Assembly (NCBI RefSeq): GCF_016757755.1
Contig: NZ_CP068437.1
Span: forward strand, 4,278,001-4,342,000
DNA: 64,000 nucleotides
Direction: 5' to 3'
DNA from: Shewanella sp. KX20019
Lineage (GTDB): Bacteria; Pseudomonadota; Gammaproteobacteria; Enterobacterales; Shewanellaceae
Made by a program: the position numbers and the translations under genes. The notes under the pieces were generated by a model. That model was given only the letters and a program-made list of their open reading frames with translations, had not been told where the DNA came from and made no database searches. Positions 45,666 through 54,068 of the stretch are shown piece after piece (positions within the stretch are counted from its first letter, which is position 1; every line of letters starts with the position of its first letter).

Positions 45666-47255
45666 CTAACTAGCAGTTAGTCTTTCAGCCAGACGAGTCG
45701 CATTACGCGCAGTTATCCCATATATAGACAGTTGTGGGTTAGCCCCTAAACTGGTTGGAAATATAGAACCATCCATTACCGACAGGTTTTCAAAGTAGTG
45801 AGATTCGCCGTAACTATTAACCATAGAGACTTTAGGATCTTCTCCTAACGGGCACCCTCCCATCACGTGTGCTGAAGCGACGACCGTCTTTAATGGTGCA
45901 AGCTCCATCTCAGCAATCGCCTTTTTCGCTGCAGACCAGTTACTTAAATATGGCATTCCCTCACTAATCGGCAGTACTTTATTGGCACCAGCAGCAAATT
46001 GCAGCTCTGCCATACTTGCATAAGCCCGTCGTGCTGCTCGCCAAAAAGCCTCTGTGAGTGGATAGTCCAACGTACTGCCATGATCTGTTAACTTCACCGT
46101 TCCGCCGGGACTGTTCTCATGATAGCCATCTCGAACCAGTGCAATGGTGACTTGCAGCTGGTTAAAGTTCGCCATTAATTCAGCATGGCTTTGTCCATAA
46201 CCTAACGTTTTAGATGCAATCAGGATAGGGTGAACCGGCGGAACTTCCAGTTTATAACCGAGCTCACCATCGGCGCCATCCTTCCAAACAAATTCGTCAG
46301 AATAAATGGATTGTGGCGCGCCACTATGACCATTGATAGGATCGGAAAATATTGCACCGCTGAGCAAACTAGGGTGAAGAAAGGTGCGTTTTCCGATGAT
46401 TTCATAGGGATCGGGCAATTTTGAACGCAACATTATTGTCGGAGTATGGATAGCACCAGCGGCGAGAATATAATGCTTTGCCTTGAATACGATCTCCACC
46501 GGCAGAGGTTTCAGATTGCTATCCAATGCCTGTGCTTTTAATGCATAAATTTTGTCATCGTGATGCTCTAGCTTCATCACTTTTGCTTGGCTTACCAGTG
46601 TTGCTCCACGCTCTAACGCCGCAGGTATGGTGGTCAGCAGCATTGATTGCTTAGCATTAACAGGGCAGCCCATACCGCAATAGCCAGTATTCCAACAGCC
46701 TTTTACATTGCGCTTGATAACTGTGTAATCCCACCCTAGCTGCTCACAGCCATCCCTCAAAGCGGCGTTATTACGATTTGGGTCGAATGGCCATTCACTA
46801 ATGTTGAGCCGCTCTTCCATTTTTTCGAACCAGGGTGCCAGTTCATCAGTTGAGAGTCCAAGCACCGATTTATTTGAGGCCCAATAACTTAAAGCGGGTT
46901 CTGGAGTACGAATTGATGTGGTCCAGTTAATCGTGGTAGACCCACCGACAGCTCGCCCCTGAAAAATACCAATCGCTTTGTCAGTCGTCTTCATCCCAGC
47001 GGCTTGTTGGTAAAGATCGGGATAAGCGCTTCGCTCCTCCATCACAAAGTCTTTAGAAGACTTAAGCGGTCCGCCCTCAATAATAATGACTGACAAACCC
47101 GCATTAGTGAGAATCTCGGCCGCTGTTCCGCCTCCAGCCCCACTACCGACAATCACTACGTCAGCTTCAAATGTTTGATTTGATGATAGCTGGCCTGCAT
47201 TTATGTGCGCCCAGCCTGAATTTAGCCCTGTAACAATAGGATCTTCAATGGCCAC
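45666..47255 (-). CDS. GMC family FAD-dependent oxidoreductase
   Basis: A 529-residue flavoprotein. FAD-binding Rossmann motif VVIVGSGAGGGTAAEILTNAG near residue 33, a Cys-rich stretch CWNTGYCGMGCP at about 187-198, and the C-terminal SAHVMGGCPLGED with GANPQLSIYGITARNATRLAE are typical of the gluconate-dehydrogenase/choline-dehydrogenase group. It has no export signal of its own and may be co-exported with the small protein encoded just upstream. The substrate is unknown. Confidence 0.87.
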   Translation of the reverse strand: MAIEDPIVTGLNSGWAHINAGQLSSNQTFEADVVIVGSGAGGGTAAEILTNAGLSVIIIEGGPLKSSKDFVMEERSAYPDLYQQAAGMKTTDKAIGIFQGRAVGGSTTINWTTSIRTPEPALSYWASNKSVLGLSTDELAPWFEKMEERLNISEWPFDPNRNNAALRDGCEQLGWDYTVIKRNVKGCWNTGYCGMGCPVNAKQSMLLTTIPAALERGATLVSQAKVMKLEHHDDKIYALKAQALDSNLKPLPVEIVFKAKHYILAAGAIHTPTIMLRSKLPDPYEIIGKRTFLHPSLLSGAIFSDPINGHSGAPQSIYSDEFVWKDGADGELGYKLEVPPVHPILIASKTLGYGQSHAELMANFNQLQVTIALVRDGYHENSPGGTVKLTDHGSTLDYPLTEAFWRAARRAYASMAELQFAAGANKVLPISEGMPYLSNWSAAKKAIAEMELAPLKTVVASAHVMGGCPLGEDPKVSMVNSYGESHYFENLSVMDGSIFPTSLGANPQLSIYGITARNATRLAERLTAS

Positions 47256-47293
47256 AAATTACTCCTTACAACCGACAAGGTTTACTATTAACA

Positions 47294-47809
47294 TCAATTA
47301 TTCTCTTCAAGAAAACTGGGCTTGGCGTAATGCAATCGACTCCAATGTTCTGGCTCCGAGTAGTAACTAGCCATGACCAACTCTCTCAAGCCTTGATAAG
47401 CTGTCACCATCATTTCGATATAGCTTGTACGCCATCCTTCTAGCATCTCGATTAACTCTGAGCTATTACGCATCATGAGTGGTGTCATACTGCCGGTAAG
47501 AATTAGCAAGCCTAATCGCCCCTCTAATAGATCCAGCAATTGCTCAAGTTCAAGCTGACTATCTTCGGGTAGTAATGAAATAGTGTGCTCAATAGCATCT
47601 AAAGTACGATTTTCAGCATCTCTTTTTAATACAGGTACGTCAGGTAACGCACCGTCGAGAAATACTGGCAGTAAAACGCTAAATAACAGTCGATGTTTAT
47701 CATCGAGTCTGGCATTAACATTGGCGTAATCAGTAGAACAATAGTTAACGCCTAATGCTAAACATGCCGTTCCAGCTAATGCAGTCGTTATAAAAGTACG
47801 TCGCTCCAT
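47294..47809 (-). CDS. Gluconate 2-dehydrogenase subunit 3-like protein
   Basis: A 171-residue exported protein. The N-terminus MERRTFITTALAGTACLALG has adjacent arginines and a hydrophobic stretch resembling a twin-arginine signal. The rest is helical with no cofactor motif, like subunit 3 of membrane gluconate dehydrogenases. It is 38 bp upstream of the GMC gene. A cytochrome c subunit, usual in this system, is not encoded nearby. Confidence 0.72.
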   Translation of the reverse strand: MERRTFITTALAGTACLALGVNYCSTDYANVNARLDDKHRLLFSVLLPVFLDGALPDVPVLKRDAENRTLDAIEHTISLLPEDSQLELEQLLDLLEGRLGLLILTGSMTPLMMRNSSELIEMLEGWRTSYIEMMVTAYQGLRELVMASYYSEPEHWSRLHYAKPSFLEENN

Positions 47810-47996
47810 CTTGTCCTCTTATTGTTATTATTGGCTTTTATTAAAAGCTGCCTTTGATAAAAGGTTGACTTTCATCGGGCGCATTCACCACTAAGATACA
47901 AAGCTAAAGTGCTTCAAATTTGTATTTTCAATCTGTGTTACACTCTTGTCACAACAACAATTAAACACACGTTTTAATTTTCAGCAATAGCCAATT

Positions 47997-48992
47997 ATGA
48001 TAAGACAAAGATTTTCACCTCCTTGGTGGGCCAGAAACCCCCACATCCAAACGATCTTACCCGTACTAACCAAAGTGGACAGACCACGCCTAGAAAGGGA
48101 AAGATTAGAGCTCGATGATGGAGACTTTATTGATCTTGACTGGCAAGGCCAGCCAAAATCAGGCCAGGTCATAGTTGTTATCGTACATGGTCTAGAGGGT
48201 AGCTCAGACTCTCATTATGCCCGTCGTATTCTGGCCGCTTGTAAAACACAAAAACTATGTGCCGTAGTACATCATCACCGCAGCTGTTCAGGTGAGTTAA
48301 ATAGGCTCGTCAGGGGTTACCATAGTGGTGATACCCAAGATATACATGCCACGCTCACCCAGCTTAAGCAGCGCTTTCCAGACTCTCCTTTGCTGGCCGT
48401 GGGTTATAGTCTTGGCGGTAATGTTTTAATTAAGTATCAAGGTGAACAGCAAGATAACAGCTTGATTGAGCGAGCAGTTGCCATCTCTGCACCACTACAT
48501 CTTGCAGCATGCGCAAAACGGCTAGAAAAAGGCTTTTCAAAGGTGTATCAGAGTTACCTGATAAAACAGCTGCAACAGAAGATGATTGGTAAAATATCGA
48601 CTCCCTCACTCAAAAACCTAATGCCGATTAGCCAAACTGAAATCGAACACCTCACGACTTTTCATGCCTTTGATGATCAAATAACAGCACCACTGCACGG
48701 TTTTAATGGTGTTGATGACTACTATCATAGAGCGAGTGGCCTTCCCTATTTGAGTCAAATTCAGAAACCCACCTTAGTCATCCACGCTAAAGATGATCCC
48801 TTTATGACCCATGCAGTTATTCCTAGCAGTGAGCAGTTAGCTGAACAGGTCGAATACGAACTGCATGATAATGGCGGTCATGTTGGCTTTATCGACGGCG
48901 GTACACCATGGCGACCCCGCTACTATATTGAAAATAGAATATTGTCTTTTTTAACTTCTCACCTCAATCAACCTGAGAATACAACATGCTAG
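47997..48992 (+). CDS. yheT: YheT family alpha/beta hydrolase
   Basis: A 331-residue hydrolase. Conserved features: FSPPWWARNPHIQTILP at the N-terminus, HGLEGSSDSHYARR for the oxyanion region, nucleophile elbow AVGYSLGGNVLIKY, Asp in HAKDDPFM and His in DNGGHVGFID. The substrate is not known. It overlaps yheU by seven bases. Confidence 0.92.
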   Translation: MIRQRFSPPWWARNPHIQTILPVLTKVDRPRLERERLELDDGDFIDLDWQGQPKSGQVIVVIVHGLEGSSDSHYARRILAACKTQKLCAVVHHHRSCSGELNRLVRGYHSGDTQDIHATLTQLKQRFPDSPLLAVGYSLGGNVLIKYQGEQQDNSLIERAVAISAPLHLAACAKRLEKGFSKVYQSYLIKQLQQKMIGKISTPSLKNLMPISQTEIEHLTTFHAFDDQITAPLHGFNGVDDYYHRASGLPYLSQIQKPTLVIHAKDDPFMTHAVIPSSEQLAEQVEYELHDNGGHVGFIDGGTPWRPRYYIENRILSFLTSHLNQPENTTC

Positions 48993-49240
48993 TACCCTAT
49001 GAAGCATTGACGCAGTTACCCGCTGAAACATTTGATAACATCATAAAAGAGTTCCTCATTGGTCAACTTGAAGATGGCAGCTTCTCGAGCACTGATAACA
49101 ACAGCTTGAAGAGTGCTATTTCAACCTGCCGCGCTGCACTTGCCCGTGGTGAACTCGTAGTCGAGTTTAGCGAAGAGGACGAGTCGATCGCGATTAGGCG
49201 TAAAGAGGATATCGTCACGATGGATCCTGCACAAGATTGA
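48986..49240 (+). CDS. yheU: YheU family protein (UPF0270)
   Basis: An 84-residue cytoplasmic protein. MLVPYEALTQLPAETFDNII and EFLIGQLEDG match the YheU family. Function unknown. It is translationally coupled to yheT and followed by prkB, the same order as in E. coli. Confidence 0.93.
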   Translation: MLVPYEALTQLPAETFDNIIKEFLIGQLEDGSFSSTDNNSLKSAISTCRAALARGELVVEFSEEDESIAIRRKEDIVTMDPAQD

Positions 49241-49376
49241 CCTAAGAGTGTCGAATACGTATAACTATAAATTCACATACAGTTTTTGAAGAATCGATTT
49301 GTTGCGACATAAAAACAATCAGCCATCTTTGGCTGCTTACAGGTGATATTCAACTGTTTCTATTTTAGGTAAAAAA

Positions 49377-50264
49377 ATGTCAGCGAAACATCCTATTATT
49401 GCTGTAACAGGCTCATCTGGTGCAGGAACGACAACCACAACCACCGCATTCAGCCATATCTTTAGGCAGCTTGGCATCAACGCAGCCATCGTAGAGGGTG
49501 ACAGCTTTCATCATTTCACTCGCCCTGAAATGGCAGTGATGATCCGTAAAGAAAAAACTGAAAATCGTAATATTAGTTATTTTGGCCCCGAGGCCAATGA
49601 CTTTCAGCGCTTGGAGCAATGCTTTAGTGATTATAGCGCTACTGGCCAAGGTGAAACCCGAGCCTACCTGCACACTTTTGACGAAGCCGTTCCATTCAAC
49701 CAGATGCCAGGTACGTTCACTCAATGGCACCCATTGCCTGAAAATACCGAGATGCTTTACTATGAGGGTCTGCATGGCGGCGTCGTCACCGATGATTGTG
49801 ACGTGGCACAACATGTCGATCTGCTAATAGGAATGGTACCCATCGTCAATTTGGAGTGGATTCAAAAGATTATTCGTGACACCTCAGACAGGGGTCATAG
49901 CCGCGAAAAAGTCATGGACTCAATAGTCCGCAGTATGGACGACTATATTAACCATATGACGCCACAGTTCTCCCGTACCCATATTAATTTTCAGCGAGTG
50001 CCTACAGTAGATACTTCTAACCCTTTTAGCGCTAAGAGTATCCCCAGCTTAGATGAAAGTTTTGTAGTGATCCGTTTTCGTGGCATTAAGAATGTCGACT
50101 TCCCTTATTACTTACGGATGATCCAAGGGTCATTTATGTCTCGTATCAACACCTTAGTAGTTCCTGGCGGCAAGATGTCATTAGCAATGGAGCTGATTTT
50201 AACGCCATTAGTTAAAGACTTAATAGATAAACGACTGCAGCTTATAACACCAGAAAATGAGTAA
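49377..50264 (+). CDS. prkB: PrkB family phosphoribulokinase
   Basis: A 295-residue P-loop kinase homologous to Calvin-cycle phosphoribulokinase. The P-loop GSSGAGTTTTTTAF follows the first strand. EGDSFHHFTRPEM, YYEGLHGGV and RSHSREKVMDSIVRSMDDY-like text carry substrate-binding residues. No Calvin-cycle genes are present, and E. coli PrkB likewise has no assigned carbon-fixation role, so the true substrate is open. Confidence 0.92.
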   Translation: MSAKHPIIAVTGSSGAGTTTTTTAFSHIFRQLGINAAIVEGDSFHHFTRPEMAVMIRKEKTENRNISYFGPEANDFQRLEQCFSDYSATGQGETRAYLHTFDEAVPFNQMPGTFTQWHPLPENTEMLYYEGLHGGVVTDDCDVAQHVDLLIGMVPIVNLEWIQKIIRDTSDRGHSREKVMDSIVRSMDDYINHMTPQFSRTHINFQRVPTVDTSNPFSAKSIPSLDESFVVIRFRGIKNVDFPYYLRMIQGSFMSRINTLVVPGGKMSLAMELILTPLVKDLIDKRLQLITPENE

Positions 50265-50386
50265 TTAAACCCAACAATTAGCTTTATTAAGATTTGTTTA
50301 AGGCTGGCTCTGTAGACTTTAGCTTATCGGGATTTCAGGCGAAAGAACGATAAGTTAGCATGCTCTTGGTGGTAAATTCCCCCATC
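50265..50386 (+). other. Short inverted repeat after prkB
   Basis: CTTATCG and CGATAAG pair around a ~17-base interior between about 50323 and 50356. There is no T run, so it is not a convincing terminator. Confidence 0.35.
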
Positions 50387-50850
50387 TTGATCTGTTTGTC
50401 TCCTTGGGTGTGCTAACTAACCTAACCTCTCCATAAAAACATAAATTAAATTCCTCATTCATGTTGATCTGTTTGTCACCTTGAGTATGCAGGCTAACCT
50501 AACTTATCCCTCTTCTGTGCAAAGTAAATTCCACCTCCATGTTGATCTGTTTGTCTCCTTGGGTGTGCTAACTAACCTAACCTCTCCATAAAAACATAAA
50601 GTAAATTCCATCTCCATGTTGATCTGTTTGTCTCCTTGGGTGTGCTGGCTAACCTAACTTATTCCTCTTCTGTGCAAAGTAAATTCCACCTCCATGTTGA
50701 TCTGTTTGTCACCTTGAGTATGCAGGCTAACCTAACTTATCCCTCTTCTGTGCAAAGTAAATTCCACCTCCATGTTGATCTGTTTGCCTCCTTGAGTATG
50801 CTGGCTAACCTCTCCCAAAAAACATAAAGTAAATTCCGCATCCCTGTAGT
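50387..50850. repeat. Tandem repeat array, six units of 77/78 bp
   Basis: TTGATCTGTTTG starts units at 50387, 50464, 50542, 50619, 50697 and 50774. Two unit types occur: X (77 bp, with CTCTCCATAAAAACATAAA) and Y (78 bp, with CTTATCCCTCTTCTGTGCA). The order is X, Y, X, a Y-like hybrid, Y, then a degraded X. No gene, tRNA or known mobile element is recognisable inside. The array lies where E. coli has yhfA, between prkB and crp. Confidence 0.88.
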
Positions 50851-50956
50851 TCGATCTATTTTCAGTGATATGAATTCAGCCACCAATAGCACTTAGATTC
50901 CGTCTCATTATGGAGTTAATCCCCCTTCAAATATTACTAAAAGTGTTTTTCAGCCA

Positions 50957-50991
50957 CAAAAAAAGCGCTTAATCACTTAAGCGCTTTTTAA
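50957..50991 (-). terminator. Rho-independent terminator of the Sel1/TPR gene
   Basis: The stem AAAAAGCGCTTAA/TTAAGCGCTTTTT is followed by T on the minus strand, 12 bp past the stop at 51004. Confidence 0.9.
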
Positions 50992-51003
50992 ATTCGATGA
51001 GTC

Positions 51004-51786
51004 TTAGTCACCGATTAAAGGAACAACTTCACGGTAGGGTTCAAAATTCTGGTATGTTTGCAAACGCTGCATAAATTCACCGGTTTTACTTTTATCAGAG
51101 GTGAGCGCTAACGCCTCAATTGCTTTCTGTTGAGTCAAAATAGCGGCATCAAAATCGCCTATTTCCGCATACGCTGCGGCAAGGTTATCCAGAGTTGTCG
51201 GGTCTTTTTGATTCGCTTTAAGCAGGTTAAGTGACAATGCTAAAGCTTGGTCGCCATCCCGATACTTAGCTTCTGGACACGTCGCTAAAATCCATGCCAC
51301 GTTACCTAATGAAACCTCATCACCAACGAGCTTAAATTGCTCAACCGCTTTGCCACAATTACGCTCAACCCCTTCGCCACCAGAGGCATAAATAAAGCCT
51401 AATCTAAAGTCTGCCCATTTGTTGCCCTGTTTACTCAGCGCCGTGTACCACTGTTTTGCCATTGGCAAGTCTCGAGTCACTATACTGCCTTCAAACGCTA
51501 GATCAGCGACCGTTTGCTGCGCTTTAGCATGACCTTGCTTCGCTGCGCGAGTCACCCACTCCATACCCGCTTCTTGATTTTGCTCAACAAACCGTCCAGA
51601 CAAATACATCAGCCCAAGCAGGTACTGGGCATCGAAGTCACCTTGAGCAGCTTTTAAATGGATATGCGCTACTCGGCTAGCTTCTTCCGTGCCTGCAGGC
51701 TGAGGAATTGAAAAAGCATGGCTCGCAGGGCTCGCAGCCATCAAAAAGACCACTACAGTATTTAAAATCCAAGGTCTAAATTTCAC
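51004..51786 (-). CDS. Sel1/TPR repeat protein, exported
   Basis: A 260-residue protein with a signal peptide (VVFLMAASPASHAFS). Sel1-type repeats run from about 42 to 150 (AAQGDFDAQYLLGLMYLSGR, AAKQGHAKAQQTVADLAFEG, QGNKWADFRLGFIYASGG). A TPR-like end (NLAAAYAEIGDFDAAILTQQKAIEAL) follows. It is probably a periplasmic scaffold, partner unknown. The gene is divergent from crp. Confidence 0.82.
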   Translation of the reverse strand: MKFRPWILNTVVVFLMAASPASHAFSIPQPAGTEEASRVAHIHLKAAQGDFDAQYLLGLMYLSGRFVEQNQEAGMEWVTRAAKQGHAKAQQTVADLAFEGSIVTRDLPMAKQWYTALSKQGNKWADFRLGFIYASGGEGVERNCGKAVEQFKLVGDEVSLGNVAWILATCPEAKYRDGDQALALSLNLLKANQKDPTTLDNLAAAYAEIGDFDAAILTQQKAIEALALTSDKSKTGEFMQRLQTYQNFEPYREVVPLIGD

Positions 51787-52225
51787 TCGCGCTCCTATTA
51801 AATCAAATGACTAAAGCATGGCTTATTGATGAATCTCGAACGTATCTTGTAGCAGTTAGCCAGATATCGATACAAATGTCGAGGATAAAGACTGCGTAAG
51901 CGTAATGAGAATGACTGCGATTGGAAATCGCTCGAACTGATGACGTTAAATCAAGCCCAGCACAGCGTAATTATTTCTCTAACAGCCCGTTAACAAACAA
52001 GATGTGATATCGCTTGCAGAGTTAGCCATACAATTAGTGGAAAAGCCGTAATAAGTTGACATATATTACTAATGTATCAGAATAAAGAATTGTCATTATA
52101 GCCAGTTACCTTTATGCAATAAGTCTAAAGTAAGACTTTCATCAAGGTTTCATCTGCTTAATTGACGTAAGATGCTTAATTAGCATACTCTTACTCTTAA
52201 CGTAAATCAGTCGAGGAACATAGGC
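51787..52225. other. Divergent regulatory region between the Sel1/TPR gene and crp
   Basis: A 439-bp gap. TTGACA occurs at 52056-52061 without a good -10 at standard distance. TGTGATATCGCTTGCA near 52002 has a perfect left Crp half-site and a weak right half. At about 51922-51944, TGGAAATCGCTCGAACTGATGAC resembles the 3' half of tRNA-Gly on the minus strand. None is strong alone. Confidence 0.45.
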
Positions 52226-52861
52226 ATGGCTCTGATTGGAAAGCCAAAACCAGATCCTACTTTGGAGTGGTTTTTATCACACTGTCACATTCATAAGTAT
52301 CCAGCCAAAAGCACTTTGATCCACGCTGGTGAAGAATCAGATACACTTTATTATATCGTTAAAGGCTCTGTAGCTGTCTTAATTAAAGACGAAGAAGGTA
52401 AAGAGATGATTCTTTCTTACCTTAACCAAGGCGACTTTATCGGTGAATTAGGTTTGTTCGAAGAACAAGCTGAACGTACAGCTTGGGTTCGTGCTAAGCA
52501 AGCTTGTGAGATCGCTGAAATTTCATATAAGAAATTTAAACAACTCATTCAGGTTAACCCTGAAATCTTGATGAAGCTTTCTTCGCAAATGGCTTACCGT
52601 CTGCACAGCACAAGTCAAAAAGTAGGCGATTTAGCTTTCTTAGACGTTGCTGGCAGAATCGCACAGACATTGCTTCATCTTGCTAAGCAACCAGATGCGA
52701 TGACGCACCCTGACGGCATGCAGATTAAGATCACTCGTCAAGAGATTGGCCAGATTGTTGGCTGTTCGCGTGAGACTGTTGGTCGCATCTTAAAAATGTT
52801 GGAAGAACAAAGCCTTATACAAGCTCATGGTAAGACTATCGTAGTATACGGTACGCGCTAA
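52226..52861 (+). CDS. crp: cAMP receptor protein Crp
   Basis: A 211-residue global regulator. The cyclic-nucleotide domain contains GDFIGELGLFEEQAERTAWVRA, with the Glu and Arg that bind cAMP. The long dimer helix is FLDVAGRIAQTLLHLAKQ. The helix-turn-helix ITRQEIGQIVGCSRETVGRILKML matches E. coli Crp almost exactly, so DNA recognition should be the same. In Shewanella Crp controls anaerobic respiration as well as carbon use. Confidence 0.97.
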   Translation: MALIGKPKPDPTLEWFLSHCHIHKYPAKSTLIHAGEESDTLYYIVKGSVAVLIKDEEGKEMILSYLNQGDFIGELGLFEEQAERTAWVRAKQACEIAEISYKKFKQLIQVNPEILMKLSSQMAYRLHSTSQKVGDLAFLDVAGRIAQTLLHLAKQPDAMTHPDGMQIKITRQEIGQIVGCSRETVGRILKMLEEQSLIQAHGKTIVVYGTR

Positions 52862-52899
52862 TACAGTATTAAGCTCGGTTTAATATAGCTTCTATAAAG

Positions 52900-52932
52900 T
52901 GGTCTGAGATTTATCTCAGGCCATTTTTTTTA
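52900..52932 (+). terminator. Rho-independent terminator of crp
   Basis: The stem TGGTCTGAGA/TCTCAGGCCA (one G-T pair) with a TTTA loop is followed by eight T. Confidence 0.88.
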
Positions 52933-52942
52933 GGAGTATTGC

Positions 52943-53281
52943 TTGAAAGTTGCCATTTATTTAAGCATTTTGATTTGCTTTCTAAAACTTCCTACACTGG
53001 TATTTGCTAATCAAAAAGTGGAAGTGCAGCACAATCAGGCCCAACAGCTGGTTAAAAGCGGTCAAATATTGTCATTGGACGTTACGCTCGCAGGTATGCA
53101 GACCATATGCCATGGCAAACTAATCGACGCTCACCTTTACCAACTCGATGGCAGTTGGCTTTACGTGGTACAAATTCGTCCCTTAGCAGGGGAGATTGTC
53201 GAGCTAACGCTAAATGCACGTAACGGACAACTTGCTAAGCCAGCCAAAATGCCCAGTAGCTGTATTACAGAAACAATGTAA
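52943..53281 (+). CDS. PepSY-like exported protein
   Basis: A 112-residue protein starting at TTG, with AGGAG six bases upstream. Signal peptide LSILICFLKLPTLVFA. The remaining part (QAQQLVKSGQILSL, GKLIDAHLYQLDGSWLYVVQI, VELTLNARNGQL) follows the PepSY pattern of a helix and strands, with two Cys (TICHG and SSCIT) that may form a disulfide. It precedes a response regulator and kinase, so it may tune their sensing; this link is inference. Confidence 0.72.
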   Translation: MKVAIYLSILICFLKLPTLVFANQKVEVQHNQAQQLVKSGQILSLDVTLAGMQTICHGKLIDAHLYQLDGSWLYVVQIRPLAGEIVELTLNARNGQLAKPAKMPSSCITETM

Positions 53282-53393
53282 TATTTGCTTATAAATCACA
53301 TCGCTTTACACTGTTCACATTACTTTTGAGTTAACATTACCTGTCGAAACCTAAGCGCTATTTACTCTGCAGGCATGATTGAGAGCATATTTT

Positions 53394-54068
53394 ATGAAAT
53401 TACTCCTTGTTGAAGATAACACCCTACTTGTTGAAGAACTTCTAAAACAGCTTAAGCAAGCAGGCTATGTCACCGATGCGACAGATAAGATTAGCGAAGC
53501 TGATTATCTGATGAAAGAGACCAACTATGATTGCGTCATTCTTGATATCGGCTTACCCGATGGTAATGGTCTTGAATTACTCGAGCGTTGGCGCGAGCAA
53601 GGCATACATACGCCAGTTATCATGCTAACCGCTCGTAGCCAGTGGCATGAAAAAGTCGAAGGCTTTAATTCCGGTGCTGATGATTACCTAGGTAAACCTT
53701 TTCATACTCAAGAGCTGCTAGTCAGAATTCAAGCGTTGATCCAACGTGCCCACGGTAAAGCTAACTCACCCAACAAACAACTCACTTATGCCGGCGTTGC
53801 TTTAGACGAAGGGCAACAATCGGTCACGATTGGGGAAAATACTTTTGAACTAACGGCAATGGAGTTTAGGCTGTTAAAGATATTCATCATGTCGCCTAAA
53901 AAACTGCTTTCAAAAGCTCAGCTCACCGATAAGTTATATCAATTTGATGATGAGAAAGAGAGCAATGTCGTTGAAGTTTATGTCACTCACTTACGTAAAA
54001 AGTTGGGTAAAACGGCTATCGAAACGCGTCGCGGCCAAGGGTATATTTTTCACGGCATCACACAATGA
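53394..54068 (+). CDS. OmpR/PhoB family response regulator
   Basis: A 224-residue transcriptional regulator. The frame opens at TTG 53379, but ATG 53394 (MKLLLVEDN) fits the family and has GAGAG upstream. The receiver domain has Asp8, phospho-acceptor Asp51 in VILDIGLPDG, and Lys in GKPF. The C-terminal winged helix ends ETRRGQGYIFHGI. Its last four bases overlap the kinase start. It is PhoP/QseB-like; target genes are unknown. Confidence 0.92.
   Translation: MKLLLVEDNTLLVEELLKQLKQAGYVTDATDKISEADYLMKETNYDCVILDIGLPDGNGLELLERWREQGIHTPVIMLTARSQWHEKVEGFNSGADDYLGKPFHTQELLVRIQALIQRAHGKANSPNKQLTYAGVALDEGQQSVTIGENTFELTAMEFRLLKIFIMSPKKLLSKAQLTDKLYQFDDEKESNVVEVYVTHLRKKLGKTAIETRRGQGYIFHGITQ

Noticed and set aside
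49377..50264. Calvin-cycle carbon fixation suggested by a phosphoribulokinase homologue
   Set aside because: PrkB-type proteins occur in non-autotrophs in the same yheT-yheU context, and no RuBisCO or other cycle gene is present.
50636..50827. 63-codon plus-strand frame with repeated peptide SVQSKFHLHVDLF inside the 77/78-bp array
   Set aside because: Only the 78-bp units keep frame; the 77-bp units break it, there is no ribosome site, and the peptide simply mirrors the DNA repeat.
52002..52018. Crp site TGTGATATCGCTTGCA upstream of crp
   Set aside because: Only one half matches TGTGA; the other half has three of five matches, too weak to call.
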